From Mucilaginibacter sp. 44-25 (lineage in GTDB: Bacteria; Bacteroidota; Bacteroidia; Sphingobacteriales; Sphingobacteriaceae), in assembly GCA_001898335.1 (NCBI GenBank), contig MKTS01000001.1:682001-746000 (forward strand): a stretch of 64,000 bases of DNA. Reading direction: 5' to 3'. Of this stretch, positions 28,520 to 37,438 are shown piece after piece. The notes under the pieces were generated by a model, which saw only the letters and a program-made list of their open reading frames with translations, was not told the origin of the DNA and ran no database searches. The position numbers and the translations under genes were made by a program. Every line of letters begins with the position of its first letter. Position 1 is the first letter of the stretch.

Positions 28520-30670
28520 ATGTCAAAAAAGAAAAAGAAAAATAAATCGTCTATAGACCAGGTGCTAACACAAATGGTGTTAGACATTTTTGAGCAAAAC
28601 GGCAATACGCCCCTTAATTATAAACAGGTATCTGCTAAGTTAAACGTGCGCGACCCCGAGGCACGGGCCGTTATCAATGATATCCTTGACGAAGAAACTT
28701 TTAAAGGGGTGCTGAAAGAAATATCTCCTGGCAAGTTCCAATTGCTTGAATTGAAAACCTTTGTTGAAGGCAAAGTTGATCTTACCAACGATGGCTCCGC
28801 ATTTATTGTTACCGATGACGAGTTCGAAAGCGACATTTACGTTGCACCACGCAAATTGCGTAATGCATTAAATGGCGACAGGGTTAAGGTTTATGTGTAT
28901 GCCAAAAGCCGTGGTAAACGCAAAGAGGGTGAGATCATAGAGATACTTAAACGCCACAAAATGGAGTTTACCGGCGTGGTGCGTTTATCAGAACACTACG
29001 CATTTTTCCTGGCTGATGACAGGAAAATGATGCATGATATCTTCATCCCATTATCCGAGCTTAACGGAGCCAAGAACGGCATTAAAGCGGTGGCAGAAAT
29101 AACCGACTGGCCTGCCGGAGCTAAAAACCCTGTTGGGCGCATTAAATATGTATTGGGCCAGCAGGGCGAGAACGATACCGAGATGAATGCAATTTTGGCT
29201 GAGTATGGCTTTCCACTTAGCTTCCCCGCCGAAGTTGAGCATGAGGCAGAAGAAATTCAGGATGTGATCTCGGAAGAGGAAATTGCTCGTCGACGCGATT
29301 TTAGGGAAGTGCTTACCTTTACTATAGATCCATTTGATGCTAAAGACTTTGATGATGCATTATCCTTTAAAAAACTGGATAATGGCAATTACGAAGTTGG
29401 AGTGCACATTGCCGATGTAGCACATTACATCATCCCTGACTCCGCTTTGGATAAAGAAGCTTACGAGCGCGGCACATCTGTTTATTTAGTTGACCGGGTA
29501 ATCCCCATGCTGCCGGAGCGATTATCAAACGGATTATGCTCGCTGCGGCCTAATGAGGATAAACTGTGTTTTGCCGCTGTTTTTGAGCTGGATGAAGAAG
29601 CCAACATACATAACGAATGGTTTGGCAAAACAGTGATACACTCTAACAGGCGTTTTACATACGAGGAAGTTCAGGATGTAATAGAAACCCAACAAGGCGA
29701 TTATACTGAAGAAATACTAAAACTTAATGCTTTGGCCCACAAACTCCGCGACCGTAAGTTTAAAGCTGGTGCCATAAGCTTTGAAACCACCGAGGTTAAG
29801 TTTAAGCTGGACGAGAATAGCAAACCTATCGGAGTCTACGTAAAGGAACGTAAGGATGCCCATAAATTGATTGAAGACTTTATGCTGTTAGCCAACCGTA
29901 AAGTTGCCGAGCATGTGAGCAAAATGGGCAAAGGCAAAAATAAATATACCTTTGTTTACCGCGCACACGACTCGCCCAAGCCCGATGCCTTAAATAGTTT
30001 TGCACAATTCGCAGCAAGGTTTGGTTACAAGATCAACACCAAATCGGATAAAGAGATCGCTAAATCGCTCAACTACCTAATGGAGGATGTGGAGGGGAAA
30101 AAGGAGCAGAATGTGCTTACACATTTGGCTATCCGTTCAATGGCAAAGGCCATTTATACCACTAAGACCACCAGCCATTACGGCTTGGCATTCTCGCATT
30201 ATACGCATTTTACATCACCGATAAGACGGTATCCTGATGTTATGGTGCACAGGCTGCTGTTTCACTACCTTAATGGTGGCAAAAGCGCCAATGCAGAACA
30301 TTATGAGGAATTATGTAAGCACAGTTCGGCAATGGAGAAACGTGCTGCCGATGCGGAACGCGCATCTGTTAAATACAAACAGGCCGAATATCTGCGCGAC
30401 CAGGTAGGCAATGTGTTTACCGGTATCATCTCCGGCGTAACCGAATGGGGTATGTATGTGGAGTTGACTGAAAATAAATGTGAGGGAATGATACGTCTGC
30501 GCGATATTACCGACGATTTTTATACCTTAGACGAAAAGAACTATGCCATCATTGGCCAGCGTAAAAAGAAGATCTATCAGCTGGGTGATGAGGTAAAAAT
30601 AAAGGTAAAAAGTGTGGACCTGACTAAAAAACAGATTGACTTTACCCTGATAACGAATAATATTTTATAA
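28520..30670 (+). CDS. rnr: Ribonuclease R
   Basis: A 716-residue RNase II/R family exoribonuclease. Domains: basic N terminus and winged-helix part (about 10-75), cold-shock domains (about 80-235), RNB catalytic domain (about 255-585) with FTIDPFDAKDFDDALSF in parts (the Asp cluster that binds Mg), and C-terminal S1 domain (about 635-712). It degrades structured RNA 3' to 5'. The Lys-rich C-terminal tail common in gammaproteobacteria is missing. Followed by an inverted repeat and a polyprenyl synthetase gene. Confidence 0.95.
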   Translation: MSKKKKKNKSSIDQVLTQMVLDIFEQNGNTPLNYKQVSAKLNVRDPEARAVINDILDEETFKGVLKEISPGKFQLLELKTFVEGKVDLTNDGSAFIVTDDEFESDIYVAPRKLRNALNGDRVKVYVYAKSRGKRKEGEIIEILKRHKMEFTGVVRLSEHYAFFLADDRKMMHDIFIPLSELNGAKNGIKAVAEITDWPAGAKNPVGRIKYVLGQQGENDTEMNAILAEYGFPLSFPAEVEHEAEEIQDVISEEEIARRRDFREVLTFTIDPFDAKDFDDALSFKKLDNGNYEVGVHIADVAHYIIPDSALDKEAYERGTSVYLVDRVIPMLPERLSNGLCSLRPNEDKLCFAAVFELDEEANIHNEWFGKTVIHSNRRFTYEEVQDVIETQQGDYTEEILKLNALAHKLRDRKFKAGAISFETTEVKFKLDENSKPIGVYVKERKDAHKLIEDFMLLANRKVAEHVSKMGKGKNKYTFVYRAHDSPKPDALNSFAQFAARFGYKINTKSDKEIAKSLNYLMEDVEGKKEQNVLTHLAIRSMAKAIYTTKTTSHYGLAFSHYTHFTSPIRRYPDVMVHRLLFHYLNGGKSANAEHYEELCKHSSAMEKRAADAERASVKYKQAEYLRDQVGNVFTGIISGVTEWGMYVELTENKCEGMIRLRDITDDFYTLDEKNYAIIGQRKKKIYQLGDEVKIKVKSVDLTKKQIDFTLITNNIL

Positions 30671-30671
30671 A

Positions 30672-30729
30672 TGATTTAGTGACTTAGTGGTGGCAGAATA
30701 AATTGCCCACCACTAACTACTCACCAATC
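30672..30729. repeat. Inverted repeat with TTAGTGGTGG words
   Basis: TTAGTGGTGG (30684-30693) pairs exactly with CCACCACTAA (30707-30716); outer words GATTTAGTGA (30673-30682) and CTCACCAATCA (about 30719-30729) are also roughly inverse. It sits between rnr and the polyprenyl synthetase gene. Confidence 0.65.
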
Positions 30730-30738
30730 ACGCCCTGA

Positions 30739-31713
30739 ATGAGACAACTCGACGAGCTGCAATCGCTGATTGCCAATTCCGTAGCCGATCTGAAATTCCC
30801 CGCATATCCGGCGGAATTATACGAGCCTATCCAATATATACTTGCATTAGGTGGAAAGCGAATGCGCCCTGCCCTTTTGTTAATGGCCTGCGATCTGTTT
30901 GGGGGCGATGTTAACGAAGCACTCCCCCCTGCCCTTGCTATTGAGGTGTTCCATAACTTCACGCTGATGCATGATGATATTATGGATAATGCACCAAAAC
31001 GCAGAGGTAAAACCACTGTTCATGAGAAATGGAACAGCAATGTAGCCATCCTTTCGGGCGATGTAATGCTTATTGAAGGTTATAAGCTGATGATGCAGGT
31101 GCGTGAAAATATTCTACGCACGGTGCTGGATATTTTCAATGATACCGCCGTTGGTGTTTGCGAAGGCCAGCAGTTGGATATGACTTTCGAAACAAAGATC
31201 GATATCAGCATAGAGGAATACATTAATATGATTCGCCTGAAAACGGCTGTGGTGTTGGGTGGCGCGCTCAAGATCGGTGCGTTAATAGGGAATGCGGATG
31301 TTAGGGATGCGGAACTGCTTTCTGATTTCGGCATTAACTTAGGTATCGCTTTCCAGTTGCAGGATGATATACTGGATGTTTACGGTGACCCGGAGAAATT
31401 TGGCAAACAAGTAGGCGGCGACATCATCTCCAACAAAAAGACTTACTTATTGATCAAAGCACTTGAACTGGTTGAAGGAACCGATGCACAGGAGCTTGAC
31501 CAATGGGTTACTTATAAAACTTTCGATGCCGCAGAAAAAGTTGCTGCAGTTACGGCTATCTACAACAAGGCCAACATCCGCCATTATGCAGAAACCGAAA
31601 TGCACAGCTATGCAGACAAGGCCTTTTCCGCTTTAGATAAACTGAATCTCCCGGAAGAAAACAAACAATACCTGCGAGATTTTGCGGATGGGTTGTTGGT
31701 TAGGGAGTATTGA
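30739..31713 (+). CDS. Polyprenyl synthetase (trans-prenyltransferase)
   Basis: A 324-residue isoprenyl diphosphate synthase. First aspartate-rich motif HDDIMDNAPKRRG (D79, D80, D83), second motif QDDILDVYGD, and GGKRMRP for diphosphate binding. It elongates allylic diphosphates with isopentenyl diphosphate; length and motifs fit a geranylgeranyl or longer-chain enzyme (for menaquinone or other lipids), product not certain. ATG 30739 follows the repeat directly. Overlap in spacing with the next gene suggests cotranscription. Confidence 0.92.
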   Translation: MRQLDELQSLIANSVADLKFPAYPAELYEPIQYILALGGKRMRPALLLMACDLFGGDVNEALPPALAIEVFHNFTLMHDDIMDNAPKRRGKTTVHEKWNSNVAILSGDVMLIEGYKLMMQVRENILRTVLDIFNDTAVGVCEGQQLDMTFETKIDISIEEYINMIRLKTAVVLGGALKIGALIGNADVRDAELLSDFGINLGIAFQLQDDILDVYGDPEKFGKQVGGDIISNKKTYLLIKALELVEGTDAQELDQWVTYKTFDAAEKVAAVTAIYNKANIRHYAETEMHSYADKAFSALDKLNLPEENKQYLRDFADGLLVREY

Positions 31714-31724
31714 TTATAAACACA

Positions 31725-33323
31725 ATGAAGAAAAATCTACTTACATGCGTTTTTGCTTTTGGCTTAAGCGCATTTTGTTTTAATGCCGGTGCCCAAACAT
31801 CCGGCGGTAAACTAAAGCCCGAACAAGCTATAATGGATGTTCGCCATTATAATATTGCAGTCAGTTGCAATTTTCAACAAAGATCTATCGATGGTAATAC
31901 CACTGTTGACGTGATCATGAAACAGCCAACCAAAACGCTGGTACTTGATTTGCTGGACTCTCTCCATGTAACCGAGGTAGCGGTAAACGGCAAAAAAGAA
32001 CCGTACGAGCACAAAAACGGCTTGATCACCATCAACCTTAATAAAGAACTTCCTGCCGGGAAGGCTGCTATAAAAGTGATTTACAGCGGTAAGCCCCGCA
32101 TAGCTAAAAGACCACCATGGGACGATGGTTTCACCTGGACGCAAGACTCAACCGGTCACCCGTGGCTGGCGGTTACGGCAGAACAAACTGGTGGCAAGAT
32201 ATATTTCCCCTGCAAAGATCATCCAAGCGATGAGCCTAATGAAGGTGCAGATATGTACATCACCGTACCGTCAGACCTTGTAGTTGCCGGCCCAGGTTTA
32301 CTTAAAGGTGTAAGTAAAAAAGGCAATAGTGCTACTTACCACTGGCAAACCAAATATACTATCAATAATTACAGCCTGGTTTTTAACGCCGGCGATTACA
32401 CAGTTGCGAAAGGCTCATACAGATCTGTTGCAGGCAATACTATCCCTGTGCAATTCTATGTATTAAAGGAACATGCTATACAGGGTTCTCACCTGGTTGA
32501 TATGGTTATTAAAGCTGCGCAGGCTAAAGAAAAATATTTCGGCGAATACCCGTGGGCAAATGAGAAGTTAGGTATAGTAGAAACACCACACCTTGGTATG
32601 GAGCACCAGAGCATGAACGCTTATGGCAATAAATTCAGGTACACAAAAGTTGGTGGACAGGATTTTGACTGGCTGATGTTCCATGAGTTTGGCCACGAGT
32701 GGTGGGGTAATAAAGTTACCGCCCGCGACTGGGCCGATTACTGGATACATGAAGGGATCGATACTTATGCCGATGCGCTGCCAATATTAGACCTGGAAGG
32801 CCGGCAAGCGTATATTGATCATTTTAAAAGATCAGCATTTGGTTTTCAAAACAAACAGCCAATAGTACTGGGTAAGGACATCGATGAAGCATCGGCATAC
32901 AATAGCGACATCTACGGCAAGGGCGGCTTCTTTATGCATACACTCCACTATGTAATGGGCGACACCTTGTTCTTTAAAACATTAAAAGGCTTGGCTACCG
33001 ATCCGCAATTCACTTACGATCACCAGAACGTAACCGATGATGTGGAACATTACTTCAGCAAAGCGTATGGCCAATCGCTAAAACCTTTGTTTGACATGTA
33101 CCTGCGCACTACAGACAAGCTCGAGATAGATGTAAAAGCCCGTCCCGGCGACAGCTATATTATCAAATTACAAAACATCAATATGGCTCTGCCGGTAGAT
33201 GTTGTTACTGATGAGGGCAAACACCGCCTGATGATTTCGCCGCAAGGCCAAACGGTTAGCAGTAAAACTATACCTGCGATAGATCCTGATAGTTGGTATT
33301 TGAAGAAAGTAGTATTGGAATAA
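31725..33323 (+). CDS. M1 family metallopeptidase, secreted
   Basis: A 532-residue zinc aminopeptidase-like protein with a signal peptide (about 1-23, ending AGAQ). The zinc site is H320-E321-x-x-H324 in FHEFGHEWWGNK with E343 in WIHEGIDTYAD. The usual GAMEN exopeptidase motif is replaced by GMEHQS (291-296), as in a Bacteroidota subgroup known to me. ATG 31725 is chosen, since it gives a proper signal peptide; the frame also opens at TTG 31710. It lies 11 bases after the polyprenyl synthetase gene. Probably periplasmic peptide degradation. Confidence 0.9.
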   Translation: MKKNLLTCVFAFGLSAFCFNAGAQTSGGKLKPEQAIMDVRHYNIAVSCNFQQRSIDGNTTVDVIMKQPTKTLVLDLLDSLHVTEVAVNGKKEPYEHKNGLITINLNKELPAGKAAIKVIYSGKPRIAKRPPWDDGFTWTQDSTGHPWLAVTAEQTGGKIYFPCKDHPSDEPNEGADMYITVPSDLVVAGPGLLKGVSKKGNSATYHWQTKYTINNYSLVFNAGDYTVAKGSYRSVAGNTIPVQFYVLKEHAIQGSHLVDMVIKAAQAKEKYFGEYPWANEKLGIVETPHLGMEHQSMNAYGNKFRYTKVGGQDFDWLMFHEFGHEWWGNKVTARDWADYWIHEGIDTYADALPILDLEGRQAYIDHFKRSAFGFQNKQPIVLGKDIDEASAYNSDIYGKGGFFMHTLHYVMGDTLFFKTLKGLATDPQFTYDHQNVTDDVEHYFSKAYGQSLKPLFDMYLRTTDKLEIDVKARPGDSYIIKLQNINMALPVDVVTDEGKHRLMISPQGQTVSSKTIPAIDPDSWYLKKVVLE

Positions 33324-33452
33324 CAACTCATTTTCAGTCTGAGTTTGGTCGAACACAAAAAAAGCCTTTAACAGTCTGACAAGTACATTTACTGTAATCA
33401 TCCAAATAGCGTGTAAACAAACTATCTGACTCGTAACTATAATTATTTTCTA

Positions 33453-33489
33453 AGATTGCCACGTCGCTCTCGTTCCTCGCAATGATAAC
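33453..33489. repeat. Intergenic palindromic repeat (ATTGCGAGGAACGA type)
   Basis: On the minus strand it reads as ATCATTGCGAGGAACGAGAG followed by CGACGTGGCAATCT. The ends ATTGC / GCAAT are inverse. From memory this word family (CATTGCGAGGAACGAAGCAATC) occurs in many intergenic regions of unrelated bacteria, including this family. Rest of 33324-33452 shows nothing. Confidence 0.6.
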
Positions 33490-33490
33490 A

Positions 33491-33525
33491 AAAAGCCCCG
33501 ATCAAATTTGACCGGGGCTTTTCTT
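33491..33525. terminator. Bidirectional rho-independent terminator
   Basis: AAAAGCCCCG (33491-33500) / CGGGGCTTTT (33513-33522), with TTTGA/TCAAA in the loop adding stability and T-runs on both strands. Serves the M1 peptidase gene and, on the other strand, rplU-rpmA. Confidence 0.88.
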
Positions 33526-33542
33526 TATCTGTAAGTTGAAGA

Positions 33543-33941
33543 TTACTCTGCGGTTACTTCTTCAGCAGTGTCAGCAGCTTCTTCTTTTTTTGCTTTTGGA
33601 GCAACAGCTTTTTTAGCCTTTGGAGCTTCTTCAACCGCTGGTGCTTCAACTGCTTTAGGAGCAGCTACTTCAGCAACTGGTGCTTCTTCTAAAGGAAGTA
33701 CTGATACGTATGAACGGTTATCAGCTTTCTTTTTGAATACAACTTTACCGTCAATAAGAGCGAATAAAGTGTGGTCTTTACCGATACCTACGTTAAGGCC
33801 CGGGTTGTGTTGGGTACCACGCTGGCGAACAATGATGTTACCTGCAATAGCTGGCTGACCACCAAAAATTTTGATACCTAAACGTTTGCTATGCGATTCG
33901 CGGCCGTTTCGTGAACTACCGGCCCCTTTTTTGTGTGCCAT
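33543..33941 (-). CDS. rpmA: 50S ribosomal protein L27 with C-terminal extension
   Basis: The first 85 or so residues are standard L27 ([20 protein letters not shown], then [15 protein letters not shown] and [16 protein letters not shown]). The protein goes on to 132 residues with a tail of about 47 residues made only of Ala, Glu, Lys, Pro, Val and a few others, with repeats of the kind [21 protein letters not shown]27 normally has 84-95 residues. The N terminus has no cleavable Firmicutes-type extension. Cotranscribed after rplU. The tail is in frame with no frameshift sign. Confidence 0.96.
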   Translation of the reverse strand: MAHKKGAGSSRNGRESHSKRLGIKIFGGQPAIAGNIIVRQRGTQHNPGLNVGIGKDHTLFALIDGKVVFKKKADNRSYVSVLPLEEAPVAEVAAPKAVEAPAVEEAPKAKKAVAPKAKKEEAADTAEEVTAE

Positions 33942-33987
33942 TTCTTGATATTTTTAACAGGAAAGTTCCTGCAAGTTTAAAATCTAA

Positions 33988-34296
33988 TTATAAAGTGATA
34001 CCAGTGATCTCGATCTTGGTGAATTGCTGACGGTGACCGTTTTTCTTTTTGTAACCTTTTCTTCTTTTCTTTTTGAAGACGATTACTTTATCACCTTTTA
34101 AATGAGACACGATCTTAGCTGATACTTTAGCGCCTTTTAAATCAGAACCTAATTTGAAAGAACCTTCGTTTTCTGCTAACAACACGTTGTCAAATTCAAT
34201 ATTAGCGCCTTCATCTCCCTGTAAGCGGTGTACAAAGATCTGCTGGTCTTTTGCAACTTTAAACTGTTGCCCGGCTATACTTACTATTGCGTACAT
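33988..34296 (-). CDS. rplU: 50S ribosomal protein L21
   Basis: A 102-residue L21 with MYAIVSIAGQQFKV at the start and the C-terminal KKKRRKGYKKKNGHRQQFTKIEI signature (seen as separate parts). First gene of rplU-rpmA, driven by a clear promoter about 35 bases upstream. Confidence 0.97.
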   Translation of the reverse strand: MYAIVSIAGQQFKVAKDQQIFVHRLQGDEGANIEFDNVLLAENEGSFKLGSDLKGAKVSAKIVSHLKGDKVIVFKKKRRKGYKKKNGHRQQFTKIEITGITL

Positions 34297-34329
34297 TGTT
34301 GGTTAATTATTATTTTAAATTTTGAGGTG

Positions 34330-34360
34330 CAAATATATAGATTAATATTTTAAATAGCAA
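34330..34360 (-). promoter_or_regulatory. Consensus promoter for rplU-rpmA
   Basis: On the minus strand TTG (34360-34358), a 20-base spacer, and TATATTTG (34337-34330). Exact Bacteroidota type; start of transcription near 34326, about 30 bases before rplU. Confidence 0.85.
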
Positions 34361-34377
34361 TGCGAGGCTAATTAAAC

Positions 34378-34884
34378 TTATTTATTAATACTTCTTAGCC
34401 TTGCTTCATTGTCATCGAGTTTACTCTGTATCTCCTTTATCAGCCTTTGGTTGGCATCAATAAGCTTATCGTTACCTTGGTAAGCATCGTCAAAAACAAC
34501 GCGTTTAGTTTTACGCTTATATTTAAATTCGATGATATAACGCATGGAACGTGTTTTAGCATCCTGCTTGGTTTCATTTGATGGAAAATCCCAAAAACCT
34601 AATTCTGCCGCTTTACGATGAAGATAAAGCAAATCGTCTTTGCTTAGCTTCATATGCATTCTCACTAATGAGTCCTGTCGGTTTACAAACTGATAATCGC
34701 CTGTAATAGAATTATATTTATTCAAAAGGCTATCATTATAACCATACTCCAGTTTCAGTCCTTCAAATTCTGAAAACTTATATGGCGCGTTCTTAACCAT
34801 CATTCCATAGTAATACACGCAATAAAGCATAAACGGCACTGCAACACTCAGGATAAGGAATATCTTCTTAGCTTTATTAGACAT
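34378..34884 (-). CDS. Unknown membrane-anchored protein
   Basis: A 168-residue protein that I do not recognise. It has one N-terminal membrane helix (about 9-29) and a soluble part outside, rich in charged residues, with LSKDDLLYLHRKAAELGFWDFP and a Lys/Arg-rich strand YIIEFKYKRKTKRVVFDDAY in parts. The layout suggests a small inner-membrane protein with a periplasmic domain. It lies between rplU and the symporter gene on the same strand; the 35-base gap to the symporter allows cotranscription. Confidence 0.65.
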   Translation of the reverse strand: MSNKAKKIFLILSVAVPFMLYCVYYYGMMVKNAPYKFSEFEGLKLEYGYNDSLLNKYNSITGDYQFVNRQDSLVRMHMKLSKDDLLYLHRKAAELGFWDFPSNETKQDAKTRSMRYIIEFKYKRKTKRVVFDDAYQGNDKLIDANQRLIKEIQSKLDDNEARLRSINK

Positions 34885-34919
34885 CTTTTATATAATTATC
34901 GAATTTTTGATTTATTGAA

Positions 34920-36317
34920 TTACAGTTCAACATTTCCTTCAGCTTGCGGGCCAAGCTCTCCCTCCCACTTACTTACAACCGCAGTAGCCATAGCGTTACC
35001 TAAAACGTTGGTTGCAGAACGCCCCATATCCAAAAGCGGGTCGATACCGATCAATAGCGCCAGGCCGGCTTCTGGAATATTGAACATAGCTACGGTACCT
35101 GCAATAACAACCAGTGAGGCGCGCGGCACACCGGCTATACCTTTACTGGTAAGCATAAGTACCAACAGCATTGATAATTGCTGTTGAAATGAAAGATGGA
35201 TGTTATAAGATTGCGCAAGAAAAAGCGACGCAAAAGTCATGTACATCATGGATCCATCAAGGTTAAACGAGTATCCCAATGGCAGTACGAAACTTACAAT
35301 TTTATCTTTGCAGCCAAAGCGCTCAAGCTCTAACAATACTTTGGGATAAGCAGCCTCACTGGTGGAGGTACTAAAGGCAATAAGTATAGCATCTTTTATC
35401 CTGCTGATAAGGTTGAATACCCTACCTTTTAAAACAACAAATCCGGCCAATACGATCACCAACCATAATAACAGCAACGAGAAATAGAATTCGCCGATAA
35501 AAATTGCATAAGTGGACAAGATGCCCAGCCCCTGTTTAGCTATGATGGCAGTAATGGCACCAAAAACCGCCAAAGGTGCCAGTTGCATAACATAACCGGT
35601 TATCTTCAATATCACATGCGCAATAGCATCCAATGCCTTTACTACCACATCACCCTTTTCACCAATGGCAGCCGTAGCTACCCCAAAGAACAGCGCGAAT
35701 ACCACTATCTGCAATATCTCATTATTGGCCATAGCCTCAACAAAACTTTTGGGGAAAACGTGGCCAATAAAATCACGCAGTGACAAGGCAGTTTTTTGTA
35801 TCCCGGTAGACAGGTGGCTATCAGGTAATGGCAAATGCATAGCCTCGCCCGGGCGGAAGAAGTTTACCAGCATCATACCTAAAAGTAATGATACCAGTGT
35901 GGCACTTAAAAACCATAAAAGAGTCTTACCACCTATCCTGCCCACAGCTTTAATATCGCCAACTTTAGCAACTCCCACCACCAGGGTAGTAAATACCAAG
36001 GGTGCTACGATCATTTTTATCAACCGCAGAAAGACATCGCTAAGAATAGTAAATACTTCCAGTTTATCTTCCCGCACTTTATCGGCATCCTTACGGATAG
36101 TGGCTTGTGCGGCACGTTCTTTCTTTAATGCTTTAAAATTTGCAGTGGAAGTATCTTTGGCAACAGCTATTTGCTCATCCAATGTTTTTATATTTACCTC
36201 AGCAGCGCTTATCCTGGTATTAATGTTGTTAATAACGGTAGCATTATAAGTATAGCCGGCTATAATGCCCAGCACCAAAGCTATAAAAATGTATAGGGTG
36301 AGTTTGCTCTTCTGCAT
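34920..36317 (-). CDS. Dicarboxylate/amino acid:cation symporter
   Basis: A 465-residue DAACS (GltP/DctA-like) transporter. Core motifs are the serine-rich re-entrant loop AFSTSTSEAAYPKVL, FVLPLGYSFNLDGSMMY and the C-terminal DPLLDMGRSATNVLGN. Between helix 1 and helix 2 there is a long coiled-coil insert of about 60 residues (about 30-90: INTRISAAEVNIKTLDEQIA, AVAKDTS, ALKKERAAQ) on the outer face. Import of glutamate, aspartate or C4-dicarboxylates with Na+ or H+ is likely. A TATTTTTG -7-like box on the minus strand lies at 36332-36339. Confidence 0.92.
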   Translation of the reverse strand: MQKSKLTLYIFIALVLGIIAGYTYNATVINNINTRISAAEVNIKTLDEQIAVAKDTSTANFKALKKERAAQATIRKDADKVREDKLEVFTILSDVFLRLIKMIVAPLVFTTLVVGVAKVGDIKAVGRIGGKTLLWFLSATLVSLLLGMMLVNFFRPGEAMHLPLPDSHLSTGIQKTALSLRDFIGHVFPKSFVEAMANNEILQIVVFALFFGVATAAIGEKGDVVVKALDAIAHVILKITGYVMQLAPLAVFGAITAIIAKQGLGILSTYAIFIGEFYFSLLLLWLVIVLAGFVVLKGRVFNLISRIKDAILIAFSTSTSEAAYPKVLLELERFGCKDKIVSFVLPLGYSFNLDGSMMYMTFASLFLAQSYNIHLSFQQQLSMLLVLMLTSKGIAGVPRASLVVIAGTVAMFNIPEAGLALLIGIDPLLDMGRSATNVLGNAMATAVVSKWEGELGPQAEGNVEL

Positions 36318-36331
36318 TTGATAATTGTGCG

Positions 36332-36339
36332 CAAAAATA
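36332..36339 (-). promoter_or_regulatory. Candidate -7 element for symporter gene
   Basis: Reads TATTTTTG on the minus strand 15 bases before the symporter ATG. No clear -33 element. Confidence 0.35.
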
Positions 36340-36364
36340 GGAAAATAAAGCTTAAGGTTAAGGA

Positions 36365-36892
36365 ATGAGTATTACTACATACGGATTACAGCAGATAAAG
36401 AAAGAATTACAACACCTCCCCGCAGAACAATTAGCGGAATTATGTTTACGCCTTACCCGCTACAAAAAGGAAAACAAGGAGCTATTGGCTTACCTGCTTT
36501 TTGACGCACACAATGAACAGGATTTTATTGAAAATGTAAAAGCAGAGGCCGGTTTTATGTTTAGCCAATTGCCTGTACAACCTTATTTCACAGCCAAAGG
36601 CCTGCGCAAGATCTTAAAAATGCTTACCAAATACATCAAATTTATCGGTAACAAAACTGCTGAGGTTGAATTGCTTTTAAATTTTTGCAAAAATTATATG
36701 CAGTATGTCGTTAAGCAAACTTCGCACAAACCCATCAGGTTAATTTTAACACGTCAAATAGACAAGATAAAAACATTGCTAAGCAAACTACACGAAGATC
36801 TGCAGTATGATTACGTGAACGACTATGAGCAATTGATTGCCGATGCGGATGGCAAATACGCATGGTTCAGCAAAAAAATTTACGAGTTGTAA
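36365..36892 (+). CDS. Unknown helical protein
   Basis: A 175-residue protein of unknown family. It looks all-helical, with repeated Leu/Lys patterns (YGLQQIKKELQHLPAEQLAE, then YKKENKELLAYLLF and KGLRKILKMLTKYIKF). No signal peptide or membrane helix. It starts a plus-strand group followed by an ECF sigma factor only six bases after its stop, then a membrane protein and a GNAT protein. A role connected to the sigma factor is possible but not shown. Confidence 0.65.
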   Translation: MSITTYGLQQIKKELQHLPAEQLAELCLRLTRYKKENKELLAYLLFDAHNEQDFIENVKAEAGFMFSQLPVQPYFTAKGLRKILKMLTKYIKFIGNKTAEVELLLNFCKNYMQYVVKQTSHKPIRLILTRQIDKIKTLLSKLHEDLQYDYVNDYEQLIADADGKYAWFSKKIYEL

Positions 36893-36898
36893 CTTTTA

Positions 36899-37438
36899 GT
36901 GCTTTACTTTGTCAAACCATTAAAAACTAACCAGCAGGTGGCAGAAAACAACGAAGAAGCTTTCAGGCGAATATATGAAGCCAATTCAAAAAAGATCTTC
37001 CATTTATGCTATGGATACACGGGCGATGATGATGCCGCGAATGATCTGTTGCAGGAAACTTTTCTGAAAGTTTGGCAAAATCTGCACAAATTTCGCAACC
37101 AGGCATTGATCTCAACCTGGATATATCGTATAGCTGTAAACACCTGTTTAACCTATTTAAGATCAGAGAAACGCCAGGCTAAAGACGAAATAACCCCTCA
37201 GCTTGCTGAAACTAAACGGGAGGAATTTTCGGAAAAAAATGAGCAGGTTGCTTTGCTTTACAAGTGTATCTCTAAGCTGGAAGAATCAGAAAGAATTATT
37301 ATTACGCTGGTGCTTGATGAAGTGCCATATCCCGAAATTGCCGATGTTTCGGGCATATCAGAGGGAAATTTGAGAGTGAAGATTCACCGTATTAAACAAA
37401 AACTGACAGAGTTATATAATCATTATGAAAGACTTTGA
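36899..37438 (+). CDS. ECF-type RNA polymerase sigma factor
   Basis: A 179-residue sigma-70 family protein: region 2 (about 25-90, DLLQETFLKVWQNLHKF and STWIYRIAVNTCLTYLR) and region 4 (about 120-175, LVLDEVPYPEIADVSGISEG, seen in parts). The start is GTG 36899; a later start would cut into the conserved part only after residue 12 or so. Its 3' end overlaps the next gene by 14 bases, the typical arrangement with a regulatory partner. Confidence 0.9.
   Translation: MLYFVKPLKTNQQVAENNEEAFRRIYEANSKKIFHLCYGYTGDDDAANDLLQETFLKVWQNLHKFRNQALISTWIYRIAVNTCLTYLRSEKRQAKDEITPQLAETKREEFSEKNEQVALLYKCISKLEESERIIITLVLDEVPYPEIADVSGISEGNLRVKIHRIKQKLTELYNHYERL

Noticed and set aside
28420..28605. Small minus-strand frame at the rnr start
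   Set aside because: It crosses the rnr start and the Lys-rich codons of rnr; the Phe run is the shadow of Lys codons.
35665..36249. Plus-strand open frame of 194 codons opposite the symporter gene
   Set aside because: Shadow of a conserved transporter; low-complexity product, no start context.
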